In this document: positions 15,899-24,944 of the stretch, piece by piece
How positions within the stretch are numbered: position 1 is the first letter of the stretch
Layout of the letters: every line of letters begins with the position of its first letter
Source: RH-AL1 sp965277735
GTDB lineage: Bacteria; Pseudomonadota; Alphaproteobacteria; Rhizobiales; Beijerinckiaceae
Direction: 5' to 3'
Assembly: GCA_965277735.1 (NCBI GenBank)
Contig: CBDIDO010000003.1
Coordinates: 1,984,001-2,048,000, forward strand
Length of the DNA: 64,000 nt
The notes under the pieces: model-generated
The model's input: only the letters and a program-made list of their open reading frames with translations
The model's database searches: none
Told to the model about the DNA's origin: nothing
Program-made: the position numbers and the translations under genes

Positions 15899-16398
15899 AA
15901 GTCGACGACCTTGTTCTCGCCGACGTTCTTCGGCGCCTCGCCCGTCAGGCGCGCTTTCGCATAGCCGGTCGCATAGACCCAGGACGACGACGGCGCGTCC
16001 CAATACTCGGCGCTGTCAACCGTCACCTTGATCAGCGTGATCGCCGGATCGTCGGGGCCCTTCGGGAACCAGACGCGCATCGGCTCCGACCACAGGCTTT
16101 TGACCTTCGCTGGATCGCGGACAAGCGCGGCATGCCCGGAGAGCGAGACGTAGTCCTGGCTTTTCGGTTCGGAGTAGGCGAGCAATACCTGCGGGTGGTC
16201 GTTGATATCGTCGAGCTTCGGCGTGCCGTCGCGTGAGGCAAACCACAGCTCGCCGTCGAACTCCTTGTTCATCGCAACCATGGGACGGCCGTGCAACTGG
16301 CCGCCTCCGCCCGTGGTCACCAGCAATGCGGTCTTGATGTCCTGGACCAACTCCCAGACCTTCTGGCGGTCATCGAGCGTCGTCGAGCGTTCGGCCAT
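15895..16398 (-). CDS. Pyridoxamine 5'-phosphate oxidase-fold general stress protein
   Basis: This 167-residue split-barrel FMN-binding protein resembles the general stress protein 26 group: VWELVQDIKTALLVTTGGGGQLHGRPM at the start and ELWFASRDGTPKLDDI in the middle. Members bind FMN or F420, and most are of unknown physiological role. The start at 16398 (MAERSTTL) is preferred to an extended form. It is convergent with, and overlaps by 4 bp, the Crp/Fnr gene. Confidence 0.85.
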   Translation of the reverse strand: MAERSTTLDDRQKVWELVQDIKTALLVTTGGGGQLHGRPMVAMNKEFDGELWFASRDGTPKLDDINDHPQVLLAYSEPKSQDYVSLSGHAALVRDPAKVKSLWSEPMRVWFPKGPDDPAITLIKVTVDSAEYWDAPSSSWVYATGYAKARLTGEAPKNVGENKVVDF

Positions 16399-16522
16399 GT
16401 CGGGTCTCCCGTGAAATCGGTCGCCCAACATTCTCTTGTTTGCTTGGTTCCAGTGGGACCAGCGCAACGCGCCACCTGAGCGGCCATGCCTCAGGTGGCG
16501 CGGTTTGCGGGCCTTATGGTCG

Positions 16523-17917
16523 CTACAGCACCTTCGCGCCCAGCGGGATGTCCGCCACCTCGAGGTCGTGCTCGATGTGCAGCAGCGCGGTCGGGGCCTT
16601 CGCCTTCAGCACGAAGAACCACACCGCGCCAAGGCACATGTACAGGGCGAAGATGTAGGGCAGCAGGTTCATCGGATAGGCTGGCACGGGATAGAGACTG
16701 CCGAGCAGCGACAGCGCCATCAGCACCGTGCCGGCGACGCCGTAGGCGATTGTGCCTGCAGTGAGCTCGCCCGTCTTCTTGAGGTAGAGCGGCGCCGCGA
16801 TCGAGCACATCAGATAGACGAGGATGAACCCGTAGGACGCGAGCGTGCCGTACCAGCCGAACGTGTCGAGTTCGGCGTTGCGCACGAAAGCGACGCAGAG
16901 GACGAAGTTGAGGATGGCGCCGCAGGCGAGCGCCAGGTACGGGGTCTGGTGGCGCACGTGCACGGAGCCCATCGCGCTATGCAGGAAGCCGTAGCGCCCG
17001 AGCGAATAGGTCATGCGACCGAACGCGTTGAGCGAGGCCATGGCGCAGGCGAAGCTGGAGATCGTCGCCCCGACATAGACGAGCGCGACGAGCAGATTGT
17101 TGTCGCCGAGAATGTCGGAGAGCGGCGCGCCGCTGGCGCCGAGCTTCGTTGCGTCGTCGCCGAACCCCTGTGTGATCACGTAGGTCGTGAAGACGAAGAA
17201 GAGGCCGGCGAACAGCGCGGTGAGCTGGATCGCGCGCGGGATGGCCTTCATCGGATCGCGAGCTTCCTTGCCGAGCGTGGCGGCGCTCTCGAACCCGACA
17301 TAGGAGAAGATCGCGAAGACGATCGACTGGACCGCCTTGCCGGGGTCGACGCCCTTCAGCGTGAACTGGGCGGTGTCGACGTGGAAGCCCTTGGTGGCGA
17401 GCGCGGTGACCGTGACGGCGCCGATGATGACCATCGAGATCGCCTCGAGCGTCAGGCCGACTCGCGACGACAGGCGGATATCGCGCATCGACAGGAAGGC
17501 AGCGAGGGCGGAGACGATGAAGTAGATTAGGATGGTGTTGGGCACCATCGCGATGTGAAGGGCCGTGAACAGCGTCTTCACGAAGATCGACGTCGCAACC
17601 GTCAGCGCCATTGCGGTGGTGAGATAGGCGGCAAGCATCGCCCAACCGGCGAGCAGTCCGTAGGACGGCCCGAGCGAGCGCGAGACATAGATGAAGAACG
17701 AGCCAGCGGCCGGGATGCGCTTGGCAAGCTTGCCGACGTTCCTGCCGACGATGAGCAGGGCGATCGTTGCGACGACATAGACGAGCCAGGAGGCCGTGCC
17801 GGCCATGCCGGCGACGACAGCGACGGCCAAAGCGGGCGTCAACGTCGGTGAGACGTTGGCGACCGATTGGCCTAACGTTTCCCAAAAGGAGAGGCTGTCT
17901 TTCTTCAGTTCGGCCAT
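16523..17917 (-). CDS. APC-superfamily amino acid/amine permease
   Basis: This is a 464-residue transporter with about twelve membrane spans. The N-terminus SLSFWETLGQSVANVSPTLTPALAV and the segment AKRIPAAGSFFIYVSRSLGPSYGLLAGWAM correspond to TM1 and TM2-3 of amino acid permeases. SYVGFESAATLGKEARDP is the conserved intracellular loop. It is divergent from the sarcosine oxidase-like gene and lies beside the GlnT/GlxBCD operon, which suggests uptake of an N-methylated amino acid, amine or related nitrogen source. The start is set at MAELKKDSL (17917). Confidence 0.88.
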   Translation of the reverse strand: MAELKKDSLSFWETLGQSVANVSPTLTPALAVAVVAGMAGTASWLVYVVATIALLIVGRNVGKLAKRIPAAGSFFIYVSRSLGPSYGLLAGWAMLAAYLTTAMALTVATSIFVKTLFTALHIAMVPNTILIYFIVSALAAFLSMRDIRLSSRVGLTLEAISMVIIGAVTVTALATKGFHVDTAQFTLKGVDPGKAVQSIVFAIFSYVGFESAATLGKEARDPMKAIPRAIQLTALFAGLFFVFTTYVITQGFGDDATKLGASGAPLSDILGDNNLLVALVYVGATISSFACAMASLNAFGRMTYSLGRYGFLHSAMGSVHVRHQTPYLALACGAILNFVLCVAFVRNAELDTFGWYGTLASYGFILVYLMCSIAAPLYLKKTGELTAGTIAYGVAGTVLMALSLLGSLYPVPAYPMNLLPYIFALYMCLGAVWFFVLKAKAPTALLHIEHDLEVADIPLGAKVL

Positions 17918-18129
17918 CTTGAGGCTCCAACCATGGCGTGGTCGCCGAGGCTCGGCGATTTTCCTGGAACGCAACAAGGTTTCGTGGCAAGGAACATGCC
18001 GGACCTGCGTAGCAGGGGATGCGGCGACGCGAAAGCGGCGTCATGATAGCAACGGATGCAAATCGGCTAGGCTTCGGGCAGCAGTCTGGACGCCGATGAG
18101 GCGGGATGGACGCGGAGAGGCTCACGACC

Positions 18130-19275
18130 ATGGCAGCGACGTTCGACACCGCGGTGATCGGGCTCGGCGCGGCGGGCAGCGCCGCGCTCTATCAGCTCGC
18201 CAAACGGGGGCAGCGCGTCGTCGGCTTCGAGCAGTTCGAGCCGGGTCACGACCGCGGCTCGTCGCACGGCGAGAGCCGCATCATCCGGCTGTCGTATTTC
18301 GAGGATCCCGCCTACGTGCCGCTGCTCCGGCGCGCCTACGAGGAATGGCGCGCCTTCGAGACGATCGACGGCCACGAAGCCGGATCGCTTCTCACCATCA
18401 CCGGCATCCTCGAGGCGGGATGTCCCGGATCCAAGGTCGTCAGCAACTCGCTCGCCTCGTCGCGCCTGCACGATCTGCCGCGCGAGATGATGAATGGCAG
18501 GGAGATGACGAGCCGCTTTCCGGGCTTCAACCTGCCGCGGGACTGGACGGGGTTGTTCCAACCCGATGGCGGCTTTCTCAAGCCCGAGGCTGCGGTCCGC
18601 CGCTTCGTCGCGGCCGCCGCACAACGCGGCGCCGAAGTTCGCGCCAACACCCGCGTCATCGCCATCGAGCCGAAGCCGCATTCGATCGTCGTGCGCACGG
18701 AGCGCGAGACCATCGAAGTGGGCAGCGTCGTCGTCGCAGCCGGTGCGTGGCTCACCGACTTCGCGCCGGGCCTCAAGCGCAGTCTCACCGTGACGCGCCA
18801 GGTCGTCGGCTGGTTTCCGCCGCGCCGGCCGGAACTCTACGATCCCAGCGTCTTCCCGGTCTTCATCCTCGAGTCGCGCGACGACCACATCTACGGCTTT
18901 CCGAATTTTTCGGGCTCGGGCGTGAAGTCCGCCTCGCATGTCCGCGGCCGCGCGCTCTCGCATGCGAGCGATCTCGACGACACGACCACCGAAGAGGACG
19001 AGGCGCAGATCGCCGCCATGCTGCATCGCTACCTGCCGCACGTCGGCGGCCCGGCGACGAAGCTCATGACCTGCATGTACACGCGCACGCCGGATGCGCA
19101 TTTCCTCGTCGACACGCAGCCGGAGGATCCGCGCATCGTGCTTGCCTCGCCGTGCTCGGGACACGGCTTCAAGTTCGCAAGCCTGCTCGGCCTCATCCTC
19201 GCCGACCTCGCGCAGCACGGCGACACCGAGCACGACATCAGCCTGTTCCGCTTCCGTGACGCCGTGCCGGCATAG
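18130..19275 (+). CDS. Monomeric sarcosine oxidase / N-methyl amino acid oxidase-like flavoenzyme
   Basis: This DAO-family flavoprotein oxidatively demethylates N-methyl amino acids, releasing formaldehyde. The N-terminal FAD-binding motif is AVIGLGAAGSAALYQLAKRG, followed by the signature GSSHGESRIIRLSYFEDPAYVPLL of monomeric sarcosine and N-methyltryptophan oxidases. The Cys in LMTCMYTRTPDAHFLVD aligns with the residue that carries covalent FAD in that group, and SPCSGHGFKF closes the flavin site. The start at 18130 has GGAGAGG about 11 nt upstream. It converges on the GlnT-like gene, with a repeat element between them. Confidence 0.87.
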   Translation: MAATFDTAVIGLGAAGSAALYQLAKRGQRVVGFEQFEPGHDRGSSHGESRIIRLSYFEDPAYVPLLRRAYEEWRAFETIDGHEAGSLLTITGILEAGCPGSKVVSNSLASSRLHDLPREMMNGREMTSRFPGFNLPRDWTGLFQPDGGFLKPEAAVRRFVAAAAQRGAEVRANTRVIAIEPKPHSIVVRTERETIEVGSVVVAAGAWLTDFAPGLKRSLTVTRQVVGWFPPRRPELYDPSVFPVFILESRDDHIYGFPNFSGSGVKSASHVRGRALSHASDLDDTTTEEDEAQIAAMLHRYLPHVGGPATKLMTCMYTRTPDAHFLVDTQPEDPRIVLASPCSGHGFKFASLLGLILADLAQHGDTEHDISLFRFRDAVPA

Positions 19276-19280
19276 CGCTC

Positions 19281-19376
19281 GTCACTCCAGAGCCCGCGAT
19301 AGCGAGAACCCGGAACCGTTCCTCTTCTTCGATCGGGTGAAGCACACCGGGTTCGCCTGCGGCACCCCGGAATGAC
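19281..19376. repeat. Palindromic intergenic repeat, copy 1
   Basis: The element begins GTCACTCC, carries GCGAGAACCCGG on the left and CCGGGTTCGCC...CACCCCGGAATGAC on the right, and so can fold back on itself. A related copy lies at 42945-43052. It sits between convergent stops (sarcosine oxidase-like and GlnT-like genes) and may serve as a transcription end or stability element. Confidence 0.7.
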
Positions 19377-19378
19377 AG

Positions 19379-20680
19379 CTAGCAATCGAGCGTGGCGTCC
19401 CGCTCCCATTGCGTCAGATGCCGCGCGTAATCGTTCCACTCTTCCGTCTTCAGCTTGACGTAGGCGGGAACGAAGGCACCCAGCGCCTCGCTCAGCACGG
19501 CGCTCTCGCGCAGCGCGCGGATCGCATCGAGCAGGTTGAGCGGCAGCGTCTTCACATCGGCGACCGTGTGCCCGTGCGTGTACATGTTGATGTCGAGCCG
19601 CTTGCCGGGATCGCGCTTGTTGCGGATGCCGTCGAGCCCGGCCGCAAGCAGGCCGGCCTGGAGCAGATACGGGTTGGCCGCGCCGTCGGCGAGGCGGAAC
19701 TCGAAGCGGCCCGCCTCTGGAATCCGGATCATGTGCGTGCGGTTGTTGCCGGTATAGGTCACGCTGCTCGGCGACCACGTCGCGCCCGACAGCGTGCGCG
19801 GCGCGTTGATGCGCTTGTAGGAATTCACCGTCGGATTGGTGATCGCCGCGAGCGCTTCGGCCGAATGCATCAGGCCACCGATGAAATGATAGCCGGCCTG
19901 CGAGACGCCGAGCTCGCCGTCGGTATCCTCGAACACATTCTTGTCGCCGCGCCACAGTGAGACATGCGCGTGACAGCCCGAACCGGTGAGGTTGGCGAAC
20001 GGCTTCGGCATGAAGGTCGCGCGCAGCCCGTGCTTCTCGGCAATGGAGCGGGCCATGTACTTGAAGAAGGCGTGGCGGTCGGCGGTGACGAGCGCGTCGC
20101 CGTAGTGCCAGTTCATTTCGAACTGGCCGTTGGCGTCCTCGTGGTCGTTCTGGTAGGGCCGCCAGCCGAGCCCCAGCATCGCATCGCAGATCTCGGCGAT
20201 CACGTCGTAGCGGCGCATCAGCGCGGATTGGTCGTAGCAGGGCTTGGCCTGCCGATCGGCGGTGTCGGCCGGCGCCGAGCCGTCGGGCGTGATGAGAAAG
20301 AACTCGCATTCGACGCCGGTCTTCATCGCCAGGCCGTCTTTGGCGGCGTCGGCGACGAGGCGCTTGAGCAGATTGCGCGGCGCTTGCTCCACCGGCGCGC
20401 CATTCATGTAGAGATCGGCCGCGAGCCAGCCGACCTCCGGCTTCCACGGCAGCTGGATCAGGCTGTCGGGGTCGGGCTTGGCGAACAGGTCGGGGTCAGC
20501 CGGCGACATGTCGAGCCAGGTCGCGAAGCCGGCGAAGCCGGCGCCGTCGCGCGCCATCGCGCCGATCGCCGACGCCGGCACCAGCTTGGCGCGCTGCGTC
20601 CCGAACAGGTCGGTGTAGGAGATCAGGAAGTACTTGATGCCGCGGTCTTTCGCGGCGGCTTCGAGATCCAGCATGGCCAT
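19379..20680 (-). CDS. glnT: GlnT/GMAS-type glutamine synthetase family ligase
   Basis: This ATP-dependent ligase joins ammonia or methylamine to glutamate. Visible family features are the N-terminal grasp domain (FLISYTDLFGTQRAKLVPA), the metal-site stretch KTGVECEFFLI, the NDHEDANGQFEMNW loop, the GSGCHAHVSLW metal-binding His segment, and NNRTHMIRIPEAGRFEFRLADGAANPYL. Its position downstream of GlxBCD-like genes matches both Rhizobium glnT and gamma-glutamylmethylamide synthetase (gmaS) of the N-methylglutamate pathway. Which substrate is used cannot be told from sequence alone. Its 433 residues are normal for GMAS. Confidence 0.88.
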   Translation of the reverse strand: MAMLDLEAAAKDRGIKYFLISYTDLFGTQRAKLVPASAIGAMARDGAGFAGFATWLDMSPADPDLFAKPDPDSLIQLPWKPEVGWLAADLYMNGAPVEQAPRNLLKRLVADAAKDGLAMKTGVECEFFLITPDGSAPADTADRQAKPCYDQSALMRRYDVIAEICDAMLGLGWRPYQNDHEDANGQFEMNWHYGDALVTADRHAFFKYMARSIAEKHGLRATFMPKPFANLTGSGCHAHVSLWRGDKNVFEDTDGELGVSQAGYHFIGGLMHSAEALAAITNPTVNSYKRINAPRTLSGATWSPSSVTYTGNNRTHMIRIPEAGRFEFRLADGAANPYLLQAGLLAAGLDGIRNKRDPGKRLDINMYTHGHTVADVKTLPLNLLDAIRALRESAVLSEALGAFVPAYVKLKTEEWNDYARHLTQWERDATLDC

Positions 20681-20713
20681 CGCCCTTTCAAGCTCGTTAC
20701 GCCGCAGCCCGCG

Positions 20714-22048
20714 TCAGAAGCCGGTCTGACCCGGCACCCACGACGTGCCGGCGAGCGGCACGCCCGCCATCGCCGCGGCCTCGATCGTCAGTGCGACGAG
20801 ATCTTCGGGCTCGAGGTTGTGGACATGCGACTTGCCGCAGGCGCGCGCGATCGTCTGCGCCTCGAGCGTCATCACCGCGAGATAGTTGGCGAGCCGACGA
20901 CCGCCGGCGACGGGATCGAGCCGCGCGGCAAGCGCGGGGTCCTGCGTCGTGATGCCGGCGGGATCGTTGCCTTCGTGCCAATCGTCGAAGGCGCCCGCCG
21001 TCGTGCCGAGCTGCTCGTACTCGGCCTCCCAGCGCGGATCGTTGTCGCCGAGCGCCACCAGCGCCGCCGTGCCGATCGCCACAGCATCGGCGCCGAGCGC
21101 CAGCGCCTTGGCGACATCGGCGCCGGAGCGGATGCCGCCCGAGATGACGAGCTGCACCTTGCGGTAGAGCCCCATGTCCTGCAGCGCCTTCACCGCCGGC
21201 CGGATCGCAGCCAGCGTCGGGATGCCGACATTCTCGATGAAGACGTCCTGCGTCGCCGCCGTGCCGCCCTGCATGCCGTCGATGACGACGACGTCGGCGC
21301 CCGACTTCACCGCGAGCGCGGTATCGTAATAGGGCCGGCTCGCGCCGACCTTCACGTAGATCGGCTTTTCCCAATCGGTGATCTCGCGCAGCTCTTCCAT
21401 CTTGATCGCGAGGTCGTCGGGGCCGGTCCAATCGGGGTGACGGCAGGCGGAACGCTGATCGATGCCCTGCGGCAGCGAGCGCATGGCGGCGACGCGGTCC
21501 GTGATCTTCTGGCCGAGCAGCATGCCGCCGCCGCCGGGCTTGGCGCCCTGGCCGATGACGATCTCGATCGCGTCCGCCTTGCGCAGGTCGTCCGGGTTCA
21601 TGCCGTAGCGCGACGGCAGGTACTGGTACACGAGCGTCTGCGAGTGGCCGCGCTCCTCCTGCGTCATGCCGCCGTCGCCCGTCGTCGTCGAGGTGCCGGC
21701 GAGCGTCGCGCCGCGTCCGAGCGCTTCCTTGGCGTTGGCCGACAGCGAGCCGAAGCTCATGCCGGCGATCATGATCGGGATTTTGAGCTCGATCGGCTTT
21801 TTCGCGAAGCGGGTGCCGAGAACGACGTCGGTCGCGCAGCGCTCGCGATAGCCTTCGAGCGGATAGCGGCTGATCGAGGCGCCGAGGAAGAGCAGGTCGT
21901 CGAAATGCGGCAGCTTGCGCTTCGCGCCGGCGCCGCGGATGTCGTAGATGCCGGTTGCCGCCGCGCGGCGGATCTCGGCGAGCGTCGCGGCATCGAAGGT
22001 CGCGGACTGGCGGGGCAGGGTGCGCGGGATGCGGACCTTCTCGTCCAT
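20714..22048 (-). CDS. glxD: FMN-binding glutamate synthase-like subunit (GlxD / N-methylglutamate synthase subunit C)
   Basis: This subunit carries the FMN/iron-sulfur synthase barrel of glutamate synthase. Visible are IMIAGMSFGSLSANAKEALGRGA, GQGAKPGGGGMLLGQKI and DVVVIDGMQGGTAATQD, all diagnostic of the GltS FMN domain. With the amidotransferase and GXGXG subunits it would use glutamine-derived ammonia, or methylamine, on a 2-oxoglutarate-derived intermediate. The ATG at 22048 (MDEKVRIPR) is chosen. The next gene, GlnT/GMAS, follows after 33 bp, so they are cotranscribed. Confidence 0.9.
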   Translation of the reverse strand: MDEKVRIPRTLPRQSATFDAATLAEIRRAAATGIYDIRGAGAKRKLPHFDDLLFLGASISRYPLEGYRERCATDVVLGTRFAKKPIELKIPIMIAGMSFGSLSANAKEALGRGATLAGTSTTTGDGGMTQEERGHSQTLVYQYLPSRYGMNPDDLRKADAIEIVIGQGAKPGGGGMLLGQKITDRVAAMRSLPQGIDQRSACRHPDWTGPDDLAIKMEELREITDWEKPIYVKVGASRPYYDTALAVKSGADVVVIDGMQGGTAATQDVFIENVGIPTLAAIRPAVKALQDMGLYRKVQLVISGGIRSGADVAKALALGADAVAIGTAALVALGDNDPRWEAEYEQLGTTAGAFDDWHEGNDPAGITTQDPALAARLDPVAGGRRLANYLAVMTLEAQTIARACGKSHVHNLEPEDLVALTIEAAAMAGVPLAGTSWVPGQTGF

Positions 22049-22064
22049 CAATAGGCTCCCGCCA

Positions 22065-22754
22065 TCAGTAGGCTCCAGCATTGTCGACGTGGAAATGGTA
22101 GAGCTGCCGCGCAGAGCCGTAGCGGCGGAACTCCGCGATATCGATCTCGCCGTTGAGCCCGGCCGCCTTGAGCTTCGCGGCCAGCATCGCGCGGTGCTCG
22201 TCGCGCATCGGCTTTTCGATGCAATCGGCGCCGAGACTCTTCACCGCGCCGCGCACGAAGAGCCTGGCCTCGTAGAGCGAGTCGCCGAGCGCCTCGCCGG
22301 CATCGCCGAGCACGATGAGCGAGCCGGCCTGCGCCATGAAGGCCGACATGTGGCCGATCGAGCCTTTGACGACGATGTCGACGCCCTTCATCGCGATGCC
22401 GCAGCGCGCCCCCGCATCGCCGTCGACGACGAGCAGGCCGCCATGCGCCGTGGCGCCGGCGGACTGGCTGGCGTTGCCGGCGACATGGACGATGCCGGAC
22501 ATCATGTTCTCCGCGACGCCGACCCCCGCATTGCCGCGGATCGTCACATGCGCCTGCTTGTTCATGCCCGCGCAGTAATAGCCGACGTTGCCCTCGATCT
22601 CGAGGCCGATCGGCAGGTCGAGGCCGCAGGCGATCGCGTGCTGCCCATCCGGATTGCGAACCACCCAATGCGTCTCGTTGGTGTCGGCGGAAAGCGGATG
22701 GAGGGCGGCGTTGAGCTCGCGGCGTGAGGTCTGGCGCAGGTCGACCTCGGGCAT
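22065..22754 (-). CDS. glxC: GXGXG-domain subunit (GlxC / N-methylglutamate synthase subunit B)
   Basis: This is the right-handed beta-helix (GXGXG) domain that in glutamate synthase sits between the amidotransferase and FMN domains. Successive glycine turns are seen in IEGNVGYYCAGMNKQAHVTIRGNAGVGVAENM, VAGNASQSAGA and GDAGARCGIAMKG. The 229-residue size fits the standalone GlxC/MgsB subunit. Its ATG overlaps the TGA of the upstream amidotransferase gene (TGATG), indicating translational coupling. Confidence 0.9.
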   Translation of the reverse strand: MPEVDLRQTSRRELNAALHPLSADTNETHWVVRNPDGQHAIACGLDLPIGLEIEGNVGYYCAGMNKQAHVTIRGNAGVGVAENMMSGIVHVAGNASQSAGATAHGGLLVVDGDAGARCGIAMKGVDIVVKGSIGHMSAFMAQAGSLIVLGDAGEALGDSLYEARLFVRGAVKSLGADCIEKPMRDEHRAMLAAKLKAAGLNGEIDIAEFRRYGSARQLYHFHVDNAGAY

Positions 22755-23647
22755 CAGCCGCGCTCCCAGGCGTAGACCTTGGCTGGCTCCGGCTCGAACA
22801 CGTTGGCCTTCGCGATGCCGGGCAGGCCGACGAGGGCGCGATATTCCGAGCCGAAGGCCACGTAGTCGTCCGTCTCGGCCATCACCGCCGGCTTGCAGGC
22901 GATCGGGTCGCGCAGCACCGCAAAGCCGGTCTGCGTGCCGACGACGAAGGTGAAGAACCCGTCGAGATCGTCGAGGCTCTGCTCGAGCGCGGCCTTCAGC
23001 GGCGCGCCCTGGCGCATGCGCCAGGTGAGGTAGCCGGCGGCGACCTCGGAATCGTTCTGCGTGGCGAAGGACAGGCCCTCGTGCTGGAGCATGCGGCGCA
23101 GCGCATTGTGGTTCGAGAGCGAACCGTTATGGACCAGGCACTGGTCCGGCCCGGTCGAGAACGGGTGCGCGCCGTTGGTCGTCACCGCGCTCTCGGTCGC
23201 CATGCGCGTGTGGCCGATCGCATGCGTGCCGCCCATCTTCGCCAGCTCGAAGCGTCCCGCGACATCCGCCGGCAGGCCGGTCTCCTTGTAGATCTCCATG
23301 CGCTCGCCGATGCCGACGACATCGATGCCGGGCGCGTTGGCGGCGAGCCATTGCGTCGCCGGCGCGACCTTGTCCCGGTCGACGACGAGGACGGCGTGCG
23401 TGTCGCGAAGCGTCGTCTCGAACTTGGTGGCCAGCGCCTTTTCGAGCGCGCTCACCGCCAGCGCGAGCGGGCCGCGGTCTGCGCCGCGGAGGGTCATCTT
23501 TAGGCCGGGCGCAGCCGCGCCATAGACCGCGAAGCCCGCGCTATCGGGGCCGCGGTCGGTCATCGTCGCGAGCATCGCCGTCGTCAGCTCGCCGAGCCGC
23601 GGCTCGAGACGCTGCGTCTTCAGGAAAAGCCCGACGATCCCACACAT
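22754..23647 (-). CDS. glxB: Class II glutamine amidotransferase subunit (GlxB / N-methylglutamate synthase subunit A)
   Basis: The N-terminal nucleophile Cys2 (MCGIVGLF) and the GATase II landmarks MTDRGPDSAGFAVY, GHTRMATES and VHNGSLSNHNALRRML are present. The 297-residue enzyme hydrolyses glutamine and passes ammonia to the synthase subunits encoded directly downstream. It is the first gene of the glxBCD-glnT operon and is preceded by a good promoter match. Confidence 0.92.
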   Translation of the reverse strand: MCGIVGLFLKTQRLEPRLGELTTAMLATMTDRGPDSAGFAVYGAAAPGLKMTLRGADRGPLALAVSALEKALATKFETTLRDTHAVLVVDRDKVAPATQWLAANAPGIDVVGIGERMEIYKETGLPADVAGRFELAKMGGTHAIGHTRMATESAVTTNGAHPFSTGPDQCLVHNGSLSNHNALRRMLQHEGLSFATQNDSEVAAGYLTWRMRQGAPLKAALEQSLDDLDGFFTFVVGTQTGFAVLRDPIACKPAVMAETDDYVAFGSEYRALVGLPGIAKANVFEPEPAKVYAWERG

Positions 23648-23665
23648 GCCCTGTCTCCTGTCCTC

Positions 23666-23694
23666 GAAATATCAGCGGGCCGACAGCGGGTCAA
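23666..23694 (-). promoter_or_regulatory. Promoter of the glxBCD-glnT operon with adjacent palindromic site
   Basis: On the minus strand TTGACC (23694-23689) and TATTTC (23671-23666) have the ideal 17-bp spacing. Just upstream (23700-23725) is an AT-rich patch with TTCC-N5-GGAA symmetry and an AGAAACATA motif. That motif recurs at about 24569 upstream of the XRE-cupin gene. This is the likely target of that neighbouring regulator, by inference. Confidence 0.55.
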
Positions 23695-23739
23695 CTTCAA
23701 AGAAACATATATTCCTTTTAGGAAAAACCGGGAACGCGC

Positions 23740-24405
23740 TCAGCGCCCGCGTGGGTAGATGATGATCGAGAGATAGGTCATCGGCACCTTCACCAGCGTC
23801 TCGGGCCCGTGCAGCGCGCCGGAATCAAACAGCAGCGTGTCGCCGGGCTTCAGGCGAAACGTCTGCTCGGAATGGCGGTAGATGACCTCGCCGGTCAGCA
23901 TGTAGATGAGCTCGGTGCCCGCATGCCGGAAGCCGGTGTAGGCCTCGGCGTCGCTCTGCAGCGTGATGAGGTAGGGCTCGACGACGATGTCGCCGCCGAG
24001 CACGGCACCGAGCAACTCGTAGACGTGCCCAGCCTTGCTGCCGCGCCGCTCGATCACCACGCCCTTGCCCTTCGGCACGAAGGAGCAGTCGCGCTTCTCC
24101 TCGAACGACGCGAAGAGCGAGGTGAACGGCGTGTTCAGCGCGTCCGCGAGGGCACGGATCGTCGACAGCGACGGCGAGATCTGCCCGTTCTCGATCTTCG
24201 ACATCATGCCGACCGAGATGCCGGCGGCCGCCGCGAGATCGTTGAGCGACAGCTCCTGGTCACGACGCAGCAGCCGGACCTGCAGGCCGAGCGCCTTCTC
24301 GAGGCTGCGGCTTTGCTCCTGCGGTGCGTTCGAAACAGTCGTCAGGGGTTCGGGTACCAGCTTGATCGTCGCCGCCTTGACCGACTTCTGTTTCGCGCTC
24401 GCCAT
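23740..24405 (-). CDS. XRE-family regulator with C-terminal cupin domain
   Basis: An N-terminal helix-turn-helix (LGLQVRLLRRDQELSLNDLAAAAGISVGMMSKIENGQISPSLSTI, residues about 38-82) is joined to a cupin (residues about 115-220, GFRHAGTELIYMLTGEVIYRHSEQTFRLKPGDTLLFDSGALHGPE). Such XRE-cupin proteins commonly control polyamine, amine and amino acid catabolism by binding a small metabolite in the cupin. It is next to glxBCD-glnT on the same strand and is the probable regulator. The ATG at 24405 is used. The upstream extension would cross the attachment site and is not protein-like. Confidence 0.88.
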   Translation of the reverse strand: MASAKQKSVKAATIKLVPEPLTTVSNAPQEQSRSLEKALGLQVRLLRRDQELSLNDLAAAAGISVGMMSKIENGQISPSLSTIRALADALNTPFTSLFASFEEKRDCSFVPKGKGVVIERRGSKAGHVYELLGAVLGGDIVVEPYLITLQSDAEAYTGFRHAGTELIYMLTGEVIYRHSEQTFRLKPGDTLLFDSGALHGPETLVKVPMTYLSIIIYPRGR

Positions 24406-24524
24406 CGTCCACCACCACAGGCCGTCCGAACGTCGGCCTTCTCCGTCATCTGAACACGGATCGTCGCCGTCGTCAGCCCGAGGCGGTTTGGCAAGGATCG
24501 AGCCGGGCGTTTGGAGAGGCGCGC

Positions 24525-24538
24525 TGGCGGAAAGGGTG
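24525..24538. other. attL: duplicated tRNA-Ser 3' end
   Basis: The 14-bp sequence TGGCGGAAAGGGTG is identical to 42043-42056. There it is the reverse complement of the tRNA-Ser(UGA) acceptor end, including the encoded CCA. The repeat begins exactly at the CCA, as expected for tyrosine-recombinase insertion into a tRNA 3' end. Confidence 0.8.
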
Positions 24539-24603
24539 TCCGCCACAGTAATTCGCTAATGTACTCAGAAACATAGACTTTTGAACTTTCGTGGACTGCC
24601 TTT

Positions 24604-24645
24604 CCTAGTTTTGCTCCTAGTTTAGAACGCGAACCGTTGCGAACC
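24604..24645. repeat. Left arm-type repeats of the integrase (CCTAG and GCGAACC pairs)
   Basis: Two CCTAG boxes start 12 bp apart (24604, 24616), followed by GCGAACC-N3-GCGAACC (24629-24645). The same two kinds of paired boxes with the same spacings occur inside the right end (41911-42036). Conserved spacing at both termini suggests integrase arm-binding sites. The rest of 24646-24944 shows no convincing gene. Confidence 0.65.
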
Positions 24646-24944
24646 AGGGCGGCGGGAGTGGCCATCCGTCGGCGGCGGTTTCCATGGAAACAAATGTGGC
24701 AACTCTGCCGTGCCGTGGAGCAGATTAGTCGATGATCAGCCCGACGGAGCGCGCTCATACGTGCCTCAGACGCCGGCCTTCGACCTTTATCCACAGCGAT
24801 CGAGCCGGGCAGGACAGCGGGCCCTGGTCGTTTGATTTCCGATGGATATTGAGCGAGCCATGTCACCGCGAAGGGCTTTGACGACAGCCGCTCGCCCGTA
24901 ACATCTCACTGCCCTCCCGGACGCCCCCGTTACTTCATACAAAA

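Noticed and set aside
19964..22054. 696-codon plus-strand frame opposite glxD and glnT
   Set aside because: It is an antisense shadow of two recognised enzymes, with low-complexity Arg/Asp/His composition.
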